A stretch of DNA of 64,000 nucleotides from positions 475,018-539,017 of the forward strand of contig NZ_SMGR01000003.1 of the NCBI RefSeq assembly GCF_004346865.1, read 5' to 3'. Every line of letters begins with the position of its first letter. Position 1 is the stretch's first letter. The notes beneath the pieces are model-generated. The model was not told the origin of the DNA, ran no database searches, and saw only the letters and a list, made by a program, of their open reading frames with translations. Both the position numbers and the translations under genes were made by a program. This DNA is from Shimia isoporae. Its GTDB lineage: Bacteria > Pseudomonadota > Alphaproteobacteria > Rhodobacterales > Rhodobacteraceae. Shown in pieces: positions 52,350-61,107 of the stretch.

Positions 52350-53405
52350 TTATTTTCCACCAGTGGAAGCAATGCCCGTGGCGATGTATTTTTGCAGGAA
52401 CATGAACACCGTAGCGATCGGAAGCAGCGTCAATACTGTCATCGCCAGTAGGTTGCTCCAACGGGTCTCCATCTCTCCTTGAAATGAGTTGAGCGCCAGT
52501 TGAAGGGTGAATTTCTCGCTTTGGTTCAGAACAATGAGTGGCCATAGGAAGTCATTCCATCGCCACATGATCGCAAGTATGGCCAAAACGGCGATGGCTG
52601 GAGCCGACAGGGGTAGAATTATCCGCCAGAAGATTTTCCATTCGCTTGCCTTGTCCATTCGGGCCGCATCAATGATCTCGTCCGGAATGGTGATCATGTA
52701 CTGACGAAGTAGAAAGACACCGGTTGGCGTGGCTGCCCCGGGAATGATCACGCCCCAAAGGCTGTTGAGCATGCCAAGCTCCTTGGTCACAAGAAACAGC
52801 GGAACAAGGATGACAGTCTGCGGCACCATCAAGGTACCAACAACCAGCATAAGCACGCCTGTGCGCCCCCGAAATTTGTATTTCGACAAGGCAAACGCTG
52901 CCATCGCGTTGACAAGCAACATAATCGCAGTCGCCACCACGGTGATGAACGTCGAGTTCCAAAGGAACCGGAAAAAATTAAACCGTTCGAAAAGCTCGCT
53001 ATAATTTTCCCAAGCAAAATTCAGATTTTCGACAGGAGCTCGATCATTTACGCTTATCCGGAGCTTTTGTGATGGGTCGTTAGGATCCACCATTTGCGCC
53101 ACCAAACCCACCCTGCGGGTTTGAACCAGTGTTTTGCCAGCGTGTTCTCCGCTATGAATGTGGAAAATCGGCAAGGGTTCGTCATAACCGTCGACAGCAA
53201 CGGTTTCCTGAGCGTACGGCAAAAAGCGCGGTGGAAATTTGGAGAGCTCCGTCTCTGTTTTGAACGATGACATCACCAACCAGACAACTGGGGCAAACAT
53301 CATGAAAACACCAAACAGCAGATAGCCGTAAGTGACCCAGTCGGTCCAATCCATGCGACCATTGCCAGAACGTGTACGAGTTAGAAAAGTCATCACTCTA
53401 CCCAT
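52350..53405 (-). CDS. ABC transporter permease (MalG type) of the hexuronate locus
   Basis: This 351-residue inner-membrane permease carries the EAA loop (EIIDAARMDKASEWKIFWRIIL, split by the motif centre near residue 245). It is about 60-70 residues longer than typical MalG proteins because of a soluble stretch between the first and second membrane segments (about residues 55-125), predicted periplasmic. The gene overlaps the upstream permease by 8 bases. Substrate is inferred from the operon. Confidence 0.9.
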   Translation of the reverse strand: MGRVMTFLTRTRSGNGRMDWTDWVTYGYLLFGVFMMFAPVVWLVMSSFKTETELSKFPPRFLPYAQETVAVDGYDEPLPIFHIHSGEHAGKTLVQTRRVGLVAQMVDPNDPSQKLRISVNDRAPVENLNFAWENYSELFERFNFFRFLWNSTFITVVATAIMLLVNAMAAFALSKYKFRGRTGVLMLVVGTLMVPQTVILVPLFLVTKELGMLNSLWGVIIPGAATPTGVFLLRQYMITIPDEIIDAARMDKASEWKIFWRIILPLSAPAIAVLAILAIMWRWNDFLWPLIVLNQSEKFTLQLALNSFQGEMETRWSNLLAMTVLTLLPIATVFMFLQKYIATGIASTGGK

Positions 53406-54366
53406 CGAAGCTACTCCTGTTGGCGCGCATTTGTAGGGTCGTCAAAACGATCAAAACAATTGCCAGAAGTATTGAGGCTGCTGAAGCCAGGCCAAAAAGA
53501 CGAGGCGCTCCGGCAAAACCGGTTTGATAAATGTATTGAATGATAAAGGTCGTCGCAGAGCCTGGGCCGCCGCCGGTGAACGCGAACACTTCATCAAAGG
53601 TTTGCACTCCTTTTATCAGCGCCAGCACCAATACAACCAACATGGTTGGAGACAACAACGGAAGCGTAATCCGGCGGAACGTTCTCCATGGTGTGCTACG
53701 GTCCATTAACGCGGCTTCATATACGTCTCTGGGAATTGCCTGCAAACCTGACAACAGGATCAGTGTGTAAAACCCCATGTGAGCCCAGACGGATAGAAAC
53801 ACAGACCAACCGAAAGCCCATGTGCCGTCGAGCATCCATTCATGGCCTTCAAATCCCAAGCCCTCCAGAGCGGCATTGAGCACGCCATGTTTCTGCAGAA
53901 TCCATTTCCAGATCAGCGCAACAACCACCGGTGAAAGCAAAACGGGAAAAAAGAACACCGCCCTAAAGAACCCACGCGCGCGAATTTCGCGGTTGAGAAT
54001 AAGCGCGGTCAAAAGCGAAAATCCGACCATAAAACCAACTTGCAAAACAACAAACCAGACAGTGTTCCAAACCGCCCGCCAGAAAAAGTCACTGTGACAG
54101 CTGTTTGGATCAAAGTAGTTCCGGCAATCTGCTAGCGTCGCAAAATTCTGCATGCCCACATATGGTCGGTCAGACAGCAGAATATTGTCGCCTCCCGTCA
54201 AGGCATAAGCTGCACTCAAAAAAATTGGCAGAAATGAGAAAAGGCCGAACAGGATCAGGTTGGGCGCCAAAAACACCCAAGCCAATTTGTTGGTTCCAAG
54301 CTGTTTCTGAAGGAACAGCATCGGGATTTCGATCACCCTCATCAGGGGAGAAATGATGCCCAACAT
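53398..54366 (-). CDS. ABC transporter permease (MalF type) of the hexuronate locus
   Basis: This 322-residue inner-membrane permease begins with an amphipathic tail, then LAWVFLAPNLILFGLFSFLP as the first membrane segment, and has the EAA loop DVYEAALMDRSTPWRTFRRI. I chose ATG 54366 (MLGIISPLM); an in-frame start nine codons upstream exists. It partners the MalG-type permease and follows the binding-protein gene after a 74-base gap with a hairpin. Confidence 0.9.
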   Translation of the reverse strand: MLGIISPLMRVIEIPMLFLQKQLGTNKLAWVFLAPNLILFGLFSFLPIFLSAAYALTGGDNILLSDRPYVGMQNFATLADCRNYFDPNSCHSDFFWRAVWNTVWFVVLQVGFMVGFSLLTALILNREIRARGFFRAVFFFPVLLSPVVVALIWKWILQKHGVLNAALEGLGFEGHEWMLDGTWAFGWSVFLSVWAHMGFYTLILLSGLQAIPRDVYEAALMDRSTPWRTFRRITLPLLSPTMLVVLVLALIKGVQTFDEVFAFTGGGPGSATTFIIQYIYQTGFAGAPRLFGLASAASILLAIVLIVLTTLQMRANRSSFDG

Positions 54367-54397
54367 GGCGGCCTCTTGCTTAAGCGAATTCAAATCT

Positions 54398-54419
54398 CAT
54401 GGCACCAACCGGCGCCATG
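54398..54419 (-). other. Hairpin after the hexuronate binding-protein gene
   Basis: CATGGCACC (54398-54406) pairs with GGCGCCATG (54411-54419) with one mismatch and a 4-base loop. No U-tract follows on the minus strand. It resembles the hairpins after the other binding-protein genes of this window but is weaker. Confidence 0.4.
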
Positions 54420-54440
54420 AAACCTCTTTGTAGAGAAAAC

Positions 54441-55706
54441 CTACTGTGTCTCTTCCAGAACGGCTTTGAGATCGTCCTTGGCACGCGCCATTGCGTCGTC
54501 AATCGACAGTTCGCCCACAATTGCCTGTGTTACGCGTTGGACGGTAATGTTGAACATCGCACGGTTCTGCGGGTGACCTTGATATGCGAATGCGATTGGG
54601 GACACCTTGGGCAGTTGCGTGCCCCAAGCATTCAACGCTGCTGCTGCCGGCGCGGATGCATCAACATAATCAACTCCGCTGGACGCAACAGACAAATGGG
54701 CCGGAATGTTGCGCGTGCGCGCCGTCATTTCAGCGTAGTTGTCTTCGCGAGCCAAGAAATCGATGAGTTTTGCGACAACTTCAGGGTGCTTTGTTTGCTT
54801 GAAACCAACCAGCCCAGACCCACCGGGCATCCCCGAACAACCGCCAGCTCCACAAGGCGACCCTACAACTTGCCAATCAAAGAAATCTCCAATTTGCTCG
54901 TCGAATTTACCAACCTGCCAACTGCCGGAATAGTAATAAACCAGTTCGCCGTTGATGAATTCGTTGGCTGCATCCTGATAAGAGCTGCCACCTTGGCCTG
55001 CCCAAACTTCGCGCGCCATCGTACCGTCTTCGTGCCAGCCGACGAATTTCTCGACGTAGCCCTGAAAGCCTTCATCAACAAGCATTGGCGCACCGCTGAC
55101 GTCGAAGTACTGCGCTCCATAGGAGATCGCGGGTCCTGCAATGCGGTGACCCGAACGGTCCATTGCCATCGGGTATTCCGCGCCGGTTTTTTCGGCGACT
55201 TGGCGCGCGGCAGCAGCCCAAGCATCCCAATCCGCGTCTTCAGCGGGAACGGCGACGTAAGCTTGATCAAAGAGTGTCCGGTTGATGTAGGCACCCGTCA
55301 CGGTCATCTGCGTGTGGAGACCATATATTCCATTGTCTTCGGGTCCACCCCGATACCAATTCAGGATGTCGCCAAAACTTGCGTTCCAATAGTCGGCATC
55401 GATGTGGGGTGTCAGGTCCAGATAATACTCATTCAAACCACCAAGATCGGTCACGCCAGCAATGTCAGGCCCCGTACCAGCCGCGAGCTGGATTGGCAGA
55501 TTTTCAAGAATAGCTTTGTAGGGCACCGCGTCCAGAACAACCGAAACACCAGGGTTTTCAGTCTCGAACCGGCTCATGATGTCTGCCCACACTTCGCAAT
55601 TGTTGCCGTCAGAACCGCACATAAAACGGATTTCCTGTGACATTGCAGGCGCAGCAGACCCCATGAGAGCGGCTATCGCTGCCGACTTATAAAAAATTGA
55701 TTTCAT
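54441..55706 (-). CDS. ABC transporter periplasmic binding protein (family 1) of the hexuronate locus
   Basis: This 421-residue secreted binding protein has a signal peptide (1-23, ending APAMSQEI) and the family 1 fold (WADIMSRFETENPGVSVVLD, AAGTGPDIAGVTDLG, GQGGSSYQDAANEFINGE). Several cysteines (CGSDGNNC near the N-terminus, CGAGGCSG further on) suggest disulfides. The substrate is presumably a glucuronate, galacturonate or a glycoside of these, judged only from uxuA, uxaC and uxuB nearby. Confidence 0.88.
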   Translation of the reverse strand: MKSIFYKSAAIAALMGSAAPAMSQEIRFMCGSDGNNCEVWADIMSRFETENPGVSVVLDAVPYKAILENLPIQLAAGTGPDIAGVTDLGGLNEYYLDLTPHIDADYWNASFGDILNWYRGGPEDNGIYGLHTQMTVTGAYINRTLFDQAYVAVPAEDADWDAWAAAARQVAEKTGAEYPMAMDRSGHRIAGPAISYGAQYFDVSGAPMLVDEGFQGYVEKFVGWHEDGTMAREVWAGQGGSSYQDAANEFINGELVYYYSGSWQVGKFDEQIGDFFDWQVVGSPCGAGGCSGMPGGSGLVGFKQTKHPEVVAKLIDFLAREDNYAEMTARTRNIPAHLSVASSGVDYVDASAPAAAALNAWGTQLPKVSPIAFAYQGHPQNRAMFNITVQRVTQAIVGELSIDDAMARAKDDLKAVLEETQ

Positions 55707-55733
55707 TGTTTCCTCCCAATTTATCTTGACTGT

Positions 55734-56789
55734 TCAGGGCAGCCATCCCTCGTAAAAATCGGCCTCCTCGTTTAATGGCAAGCGTACGGTTTTGCCTGAT
55801 CTGGCAGACTGATAAACCGACGTCACTAATTCGATTGAACGTCGGCCATCCATGAGCGACACGGCTGTTTCAGGACCTCCTTCAAGGGCTTGATAAATGT
55901 CCTGAAAGAATCCAACGAAACCAGACTTTACGTCGCCGTGTGCAGCAACAATGTCGTCCACTTTGTCCTGATCTCCGGGATCTCGAGCAGTGTACGTCCA
56001 CGCGTCGATAGCAGGCGCATAGGGTTCTGTTCCGCTCTCTGCAGTTAACTTGTCATAGACCAGCCTGATCCGCGTAGTATCGGTTGCGCCACCAAGGGTT
56101 ACCGAACTGGTAGCGAGTGCTCCGTTCGCCATTCTCATGCTGATCGCCGCGCAATCCTCAACCTCGATCTCGTTGACACGCGTAGCCACTGTAGCTGTCA
56201 ACTCTGAGACAGGTCCCATGAGCAACATTAGGTAGTCATGATTATGGATGGCGTGGCCGAGTACAGCTCCGCCACTCTCTCCCGCCCAAGTTCCCCTCCA
56301 ATCAACTGCATAATACTCGGAACCTCGGTTCCAATGCGTCTCAAGGCTTGCGACCAACGGCTTTCCGGCAAGCCCTGCTTCGATCAAGGCGCGAATTCGA
56401 TTGGTTGCTGGGCCATAACGATATTGGAACACCGGAAAGACCCGCCGACCGGTTTCCTGTTCCTTGGCAATCAAAGCGTCCGCCTCAGCAAGCGATGTCA
56501 CAAGAGGCTTTTCGCAGACAACGTGTTTTCCCGCATCCAAAGCTCGAAGCGTCATCGAAAAATGTAGATGGGGTGGCAGACAAATATCGATTAAGTCGAC
56601 ATCGGAATTTTGGAGAACACTCTCTACGTCATGGGTGATTTCGATACTTGCGTCATCACCTATGATCTCTGCCGCCCTTGCAACGTTCAAATCGCAAACA
56701 ACGCTAACCAAAAACATGTCCGGCAGGTTGCGGTAACCAGCCAGGTGTTCAGCGCCGATCCCCGCACCCAGAATTGCGACGCGGATCAA
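55734..56789 (-). CDS. Gfo/Idh/MocA-family oxidoreductase 3 of the hexuronate locus
   Basis: This 351-residue NAD(P)-dependent dehydrogenase has a Rossmann start RVAILGAGIGAEH, the lysine motif CEKPL (about 92-96) and GHAIHNHDYL in the catalytic region. Its start overlaps the preceding dehydrogenase by 4 bases and it precedes the binding-protein gene. It probably acts on the imported sugar or glycoside together with its two neighbours. The individual role cannot be set from sequence. Confidence 0.87.
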   Translation of the reverse strand: MIRVAILGAGIGAEHLAGYRNLPDMFLVSVVCDLNVARAAEIIGDDASIEITHDVESVLQNSDVDLIDICLPPHLHFSMTLRALDAGKHVVCEKPLVTSLAEADALIAKEQETGRRVFPVFQYRYGPATNRIRALIEAGLAGKPLVASLETHWNRGSEYYAVDWRGTWAGESGGAVLGHAIHNHDYLMLLMGPVSELTATVATRVNEIEVEDCAAISMRMANGALATSSVTLGGATDTTRIRLVYDKLTAESGTEPYAPAIDAWTYTARDPGDQDKVDDIVAAHGDVKSGFVGFFQDIYQALEGGPETAVSLMDGRRSIELVTSVYQSARSGKTVRLPLNEEADFYEGWLP

Positions 56790-57790
56790 TTTTCCAAACC
56801 TTCTGCGAGTGCCTGCGCCTTGATGGCGAGTTCCATCACCTTGATAGCGTGTGCTTGAGGCATGGCTGTTTCTGTCCGGTCACGAATATCTGCCATCAGC
56901 CTCGCAAAATACGGCATGCCGGATTCGCTTGCGTCGATCTTTTCGTGCCTTTGGCCGTTTACCAGAATGAGGCTGTCTGTGGAGTCCGACACGCCGGCGT
57001 CCACGTATTTTCGCAATTCGATGTATCCATCAGTTCCCAAAATTGTTAGCCGCCCATCGCCCCAAGTTGGCAATCCGTCGGGCGTAAACCAATCCAACCG
57101 GATGTATCCGCGCCCTTGGGGGCTTTTAAGAACCACTTCGCCAAAATCCTGTAGTCCGGGGTCCTTTGGGTTCCCGATGTTATCTACACTTGCGTGCATA
57201 ATCTGCGCATCTGTGGAACCCGTGAAATAAAGAAATTGGTCGATTTGATGGCTCCCAATATCGGTGATTATTCCACCAAACGCATCGCGCTCAAAAAACC
57301 AGTCTGGCCGCGTGGCCCTGTTGAGCCTGTGTGGGCCAAGTCCCACTGTCTGAACAACTTTGCCGATCGCACCCGCCTGAACTAACTCCGCCGCACGGGT
57401 AACGCATGGCACCTCGAATCTTTCGGAAAAATCGATACTCCAAATTCGGCCAGTACGCTTAACCGTCTCGCTGATCGCATCTAACTGCTCGAGTGTAGTG
57501 CATCCCGGTTTGTCGACCATTACGTCTTTCCCGGCTTCCATCGCCTTAATGGCCCAACCAGCCCGGTCGCGCGGAATGCAAGATATCAGGATCAAGTCGA
57601 TCTCGGGATCGCCCAACAATGCCTTTGCCTCGAATCGTCGAGGTACGTCAGGAAAACGTTTTTGGAAGCCCTGCAACGGCTCGGGGTCGCCGTCTGTCCA
57701 CCACCCAGCGAACTCAGCGCCCTCATCGATCATGTTGGTTGCCATGCCAAAGATATGGCGGTGGTCAATTCCGATTGCCCCAAATTTCAT
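56786..57790 (-). CDS. Gfo/Idh/MocA-family oxidoreductase 2 of the hexuronate locus, divergent cofactor loop
   Basis: This 334-residue protein keeps the family lysine motif VDKPG and DIGSHQIDQF with the catalytic histidine. Its first strand reads KFGAIGIDHRHIFGM, so the usual GxGxxG dinucleotide loop is replaced. It could bind cofactor differently or hold it tightly, as in some family members. It overlaps both neighbouring dehydrogenase genes by 4 bases. Confidence 0.85.
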   Translation of the reverse strand: MKFGAIGIDHRHIFGMATNMIDEGAEFAGWWTDGDPEPLQGFQKRFPDVPRRFEAKALLGDPEIDLILISCIPRDRAGWAIKAMEAGKDVMVDKPGCTTLEQLDAISETVKRTGRIWSIDFSERFEVPCVTRAAELVQAGAIGKVVQTVGLGPHRLNRATRPDWFFERDAFGGIITDIGSHQIDQFLYFTGSTDAQIMHASVDNIGNPKDPGLQDFGEVVLKSPQGRGYIRLDWFTPDGLPTWGDGRLTILGTDGYIELRKYVDAGVSDSTDSLILVNGQRHEKIDASESGMPYFARLMADIRDRTETAMPQAHAIKVMELAIKAQALAEGLEN

Positions 57791-58845
57791 TGCTCTACCT
57801 CAACTGTCCGTCCATCACGTGCAGAACGTTCGATTGCTGCAATTAACTTATGAACCCTCAAACTCTCTTCGCCGGAAGCTACTGGTGCCCGGGCTGCGCG
57901 AATTGCCGTAACGAAGTCTACAAAGACGTCTTTGTGCCACTCATGGGTGAAGGCCATTGGATCAGCGCCTCCGCCGGTTGCGGCAACTTCGCCAAAATGC
58001 TCGTTCCGGCCATCGCGCCAAAAAACGGTCAGAACGCCAGAATCCAGTTTGAGTGAAGCCTTCTCAAAATGCATTGTTATGGTTTCTGCCGTCCCCGGAA
58101 ACGACGCTGTACTGGCAACGAGCGAGCCAACAGCACCGCATGTGAAAGTCAGCCCCGCAGTAGCAAAGTCTTCCGCTTCCATTTCATGAAACTTGGTGGT
58201 CGCGATCATCGCTTGAACGCTCTCGACTGGCCCCGTCAGACTGATCGCTAAATCCAACGTGTGGATGGCCTGCGATATCAGCACACCGCCGCCGTCGCGC
58301 TCGTAAGAACCACGTCCTGGCTCTGCGTAGTAACTTTGCTCTCGCCACCAAGGCACAACGATCTCGACCAAACCAAGGCTGCCGAGATCGCCACCTTCAA
58401 TCAACTTCTTCGCGAGGCGGGAGGCCCGTCGCATGCGGTGCTGAAAAACGACACCGAGAGCAACGCCGGCCCCTTCACATATATTTACGATTTCAGAGGC
58501 TTCCGCTGATGATCGCGCAATTGGCTTTTCCAACAGGATATGCTTACCGGCATTCGCCAATTCCTCAACCAGCGCGATGCGCGCGTTTGGCGGCGTGACA
58601 ACTACGACCGCCTCAATGCTGGAGTCCCGCGTAATTTCACCCACCTCGGTGAATACTGTCGGGGCATCGCGTCCCCAGTCAAAATTTTGCAACAATGCGT
58701 CTACGGTACCAGCCGAGCGAGCCAGCACCCCCTTCAAAAACGCAACATCTTTCGCATCTCGAATGGCTGCCACATGCGTCGGCGCGACCATCCCAGCACC
58801 CACCAAAGCGACGCCCATCGGTTTTTCTATGGCAATCTGCCCCAT
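57787..58845 (-). CDS. Gfo/Idh/MocA-family oxidoreductase 1 of the hexuronate locus
   Basis: This 352-residue NAD(P)-dependent dehydrogenase opens GVALVGAGMVAPTHVAAI, has LEKPI (about 103-107) and ISQAIHTLDLAISL as the catalytic region. It is the first gene of the minus-strand operon, 52 bases from an UxuR-like operator. Three such paralogous-family enzymes in a row suggest successive oxidation and reduction of one substrate. Confidence 0.87.
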   Translation of the reverse strand: MGQIAIEKPMGVALVGAGMVAPTHVAAIRDAKDVAFLKGVLARSAGTVDALLQNFDWGRDAPTVFTEVGEITRDSSIEAVVVVTPPNARIALVEELANAGKHILLEKPIARSSAEASEIVNICEGAGVALGVVFQHRMRRASRLAKKLIEGGDLGSLGLVEIVVPWWREQSYYAEPGRGSYERDGGGVLISQAIHTLDLAISLTGPVESVQAMIATTKFHEMEAEDFATAGLTFTCGAVGSLVASTASFPGTAETITMHFEKASLKLDSGVLTVFWRDGRNEHFGEVAATGGGADPMAFTHEWHKDVFVDFVTAIRAARAPVASGEESLRVHKLIAAIERSARDGRTVEVEQ

Positions 58846-58896
58846 TCGCTCGCCCCTGACTCCGGACAGATCTTCCGGCCATCACACATTTGGAAT

Positions 58897-58910
58897 ACCG
58901 GTATACCGGT
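58897..58910. promoter_or_regulatory. UxuR/ExuR-like operator, dehydrogenase-ABC-uxuA side
   Basis: ACCGGTATACCGGT is a perfect 14-bp palindrome whose core GGTATACC equals the core of the E. coli UxuR/ExuR operator (TTGGTATACCAA). It lies 52 bases before the first gene of the minus-strand operon. Binding by the adjacent GntR protein is inferred. Confidence 0.75.
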
Positions 58911-58955
58911 TGAGTCTCAGTAGCAGGCACCACCACTGATTGCAACATCTTGTAC

Positions 58956-58969
58956 ACCGGTATTCCGGT
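58956..58969. promoter_or_regulatory. UxuR/ExuR-like operator, gntR-uxaC-uxuB side
   Basis: ACCGGTATTCCGGT differs from the partner site at 58897 by one base and is centred 59 bases away. It ends 33 bases before the gntR start, so the regulator likely controls itself and uxaC-uxuB as well. Confidence 0.7.
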
Positions 58970-59002
58970 ATGCTACTCACACAGCAAGCTGCAGGAGATG
59001 AC

Positions 59003-59716
59003 ATGGAACCCTCGCGCACGAAGTCACTTTCAGATGTTGAGTTACCCGAGCTGGATGTTACCCGGCCCGCAGCCGAACAAATTTTCGCGGCCGTAAAAGT
59101 AGCCATTCTTCGGATGGACCTTCCGCCCGATTGCTTGGTCTCGGAAAACGAGGTTGGGCAGAAGATCGGGGCGAGCCGCACACCAGTGCGCGAGGCATTC
59201 ACTCAGTTGCGGGAAGATGGGCTGATTGTGACACGCCCGAGCCGCGGTAACTTTGTTTCCCGACTGTCAGAGCACCGAATAAGAGAGGCGCAGTTCATCC
59301 GCGAAGGGTTGGAGCTCAACAATCTAAAACGTCTCTGCCACACTGGCTTAACGGATCAGGATCAAGAAAGCCTCCATGCGGTTCTAGAAAGGCAAGCAAA
59401 TTGTGTCGCAAAATCAGGCGACCTCGAGTTCCAGACTCACGATGACCACTTTCACGAAATTCTCGCGTCGGCGACTGGCTATGAGCGCGCCAGCACACTT
59501 CTGAAGCGTGAAAAAACAGCCTTGGACAGACTGCGAATACTTTCACTTTCCGATGCGCATAGAAAACGCGACCTGCTCGACCAGCACCGTCTAATCTTGG
59601 AAACTGTCATTGCAGGTAACGAAAAGAAGGCTTGTTTGCTGATGCAGGATCACTTGCGGGCTGTCCTGAGTGATTTGGCTAGCCTGGTCGCAGAGCACCG
59701 CAGTTTTTTTGAGTGA
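59003..59716 (+). CDS. GntR-family regulator of hexuronate genes (UxuR-like)
   Basis: This 237-residue regulator has a winged helix (about 22-90: QIFAAVKVAILRMDLPPDCL, then EVGQKIGASRTPVREAFTQL) and a helical FCD ligand domain (HDDHFHEILASATGYE). GCAGGAGATG before ATG 59003 fixes the start. It is divergent from the dehydrogenase-ABC-uxuA operon and 7 bases upstream of uxaC. A hexuronate such as fructuronate is a likely inducer, by analogy with UxuR. Confidence 0.87.
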   Translation: MEPSRTKSLSDVELPELDVTRPAAEQIFAAVKVAILRMDLPPDCLVSENEVGQKIGASRTPVREAFTQLREDGLIVTRPSRGNFVSRLSEHRIREAQFIREGLELNNLKRLCHTGLTDQDQESLHAVLERQANCVAKSGDLEFQTHDDHFHEILASATGYERASTLLKREKTALDRLRILSLSDAHRKRDLLDQHRLILETVIAGNEKKACLLMQDHLRAVLSDLASLVAEHRSFFE

Positions 59717-59723
59717 GCAGAGA

Positions 59724-61103
59724 ATGAAACAAATTGGCCTACAGCTCTCTTCCGCCGCTCAGTCTTTGTATGAAGGCGTCAAGGATCTTCCGATAACCTC
59801 GCCGCATGGTCACTGTGATCCGCAATGGTTCGTCAAAAATGAACCCTTTTCGGATCCTGCCAGCCTTTTGATCGTTCCCGATCACTACGTGTTCAGAATG
59901 CTCTACAGTCTCGGTGTTTCCCTGACCGATTTAGGCATTGGTGTCAAAGAAGCCGATAGAAACCCCCGCGCAATCTTCGGACTATTTGCTCAGCATTGGG
60001 ACAAGTTTTTAGGGACTCCCAGCCGAGGTTGGTTGGAGTTCACCCTCTACAACACACTTGGCGTCGAGACAGAACTAAGCGCTGAAACCGCGAATATGGT
60101 TTTCGACGAAATATCGAGTGCGTTGAGGAAGCCCGAATTGCGCCCCCTTGATGCACTCGACACTCTCAACATTGAATTGTTGGCGACGACCGACGCTGCT
60201 TTGGATCCACTGGATCATCATGAGGTGTTGTCGAGCGGTACATCGGGAAGAGTCATTCCTACCTTCAGGCCCGACGACATTCTAAATCCCTCGCGAAAAG
60301 GTCACGCCAAAAATATTGAAAGACTTGGCGAAATAACAGGGGCTGCTACCTCTCAGTTTGCTGAATTTCTCGACGCTATTGCGAGTCGTCGCGCAGCCTT
60401 TAAATCGCTGGGCGCCACAGCAACTGATCACGATGTTCCAGACCTCTACACAGAGTGGCTGCCTCAAGCGGAAATCGAACTGCTTCACCAAAAAGCGTGC
60501 ACGGGATCGCTGGATCGTTTTGAGGCGCGGCGCTACTACGGTCACATGCTCATCGAAATGGCACAGATGTCAGTTGAAGATGGGCTGGTTATGCAGCTTC
60601 ACGTCGGGAGCCGGCGTTCTACCAATGAAACCGTACTCAAGGAGTTCGGAGCCGACAAAGGTGCTGACATTCCGCACTCAGTCGATTGGGTTCATGGGCT
60701 GAACGCCTTGTTGAATCGAGTCGGAAACAACCCGAACTTCCGATTGCTTGCATTTACCCTTGACGAAAGTACCTACGCTCGCGAACTGGCTCCAATGGCT
60801 GGACATTGGCCGTGCATGCGTCTTGGTCCGCCTTGGTGGTTCCACGACAGCCTGAACGGCATTCGTCGGTATTTGGACCAGGTGGTAGAAAGCGCTGGAT
60901 ACTGGAACCTTGCTGGTTTCAACGATGACACACGTGCATTCTTGTCAATTCCTGCCCGCCACGACATGTGGCGGCGCGGCGTTTGTGCGCACTTATCCGA
61001 TCAAATGGAACGCGGTGTTCTGCGCCGTCGAGATGCAGAGCGGATCGCGCCTATGCTTTCCCGCGACTTGGCTCGCGACGCATACCGCCTGAACGGGGAA
61101 TAA
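59724..61103 (+). CDS. uxaC: Uronate (glucuronate) isomerase
   Basis: This cytoplasmic metal-dependent isomerase converts D-glucuronate to D-fructuronate and D-galacturonate to D-tagaturonate. The 459-residue protein begins with the metal site TSPHGHCDPQWF (His-x-His, about 24-35) and has VMQLHVGSRRSTN and LGPPWWFHDSLNGIRRY, all hallmarks of UxaC. ATG 59724 (MKQIGLQLSS) is preferred; the longer frame overlaps gntR. It lies 7 bases after gntR and 4 before uxuB. Confidence 0.95.
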   Translation: MKQIGLQLSSAAQSLYEGVKDLPITSPHGHCDPQWFVKNEPFSDPASLLIVPDHYVFRMLYSLGVSLTDLGIGVKEADRNPRAIFGLFAQHWDKFLGTPSRGWLEFTLYNTLGVETELSAETANMVFDEISSALRKPELRPLDALDTLNIELLATTDAALDPLDHHEVLSSGTSGRVIPTFRPDDILNPSRKGHAKNIERLGEITGAATSQFAEFLDAIASRRAAFKSLGATATDHDVPDLYTEWLPQAEIELLHQKACTGSLDRFEARRYYGHMLIEMAQMSVEDGLVMQLHVGSRRSTNETVLKEFGADKGADIPHSVDWVHGLNALLNRVGNNPNFRLLAFTLDESTYARELAPMAGHWPCMRLGPPWWFHDSLNGIRRYLDQVVESAGYWNLAGFNDDTRAFLSIPARHDMWRRGVCAHLSDQMERGVLRRRDAERIAPMLSRDLARDAYRLNGE

Positions 61104-61107
61104 CAAC

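Noticed and set aside
54399..55640. 413-residue plus-strand frame opposite the binding-protein gene
   Set aside because: Antisense shadow; the reverse strand has a signal peptide and a known fold.
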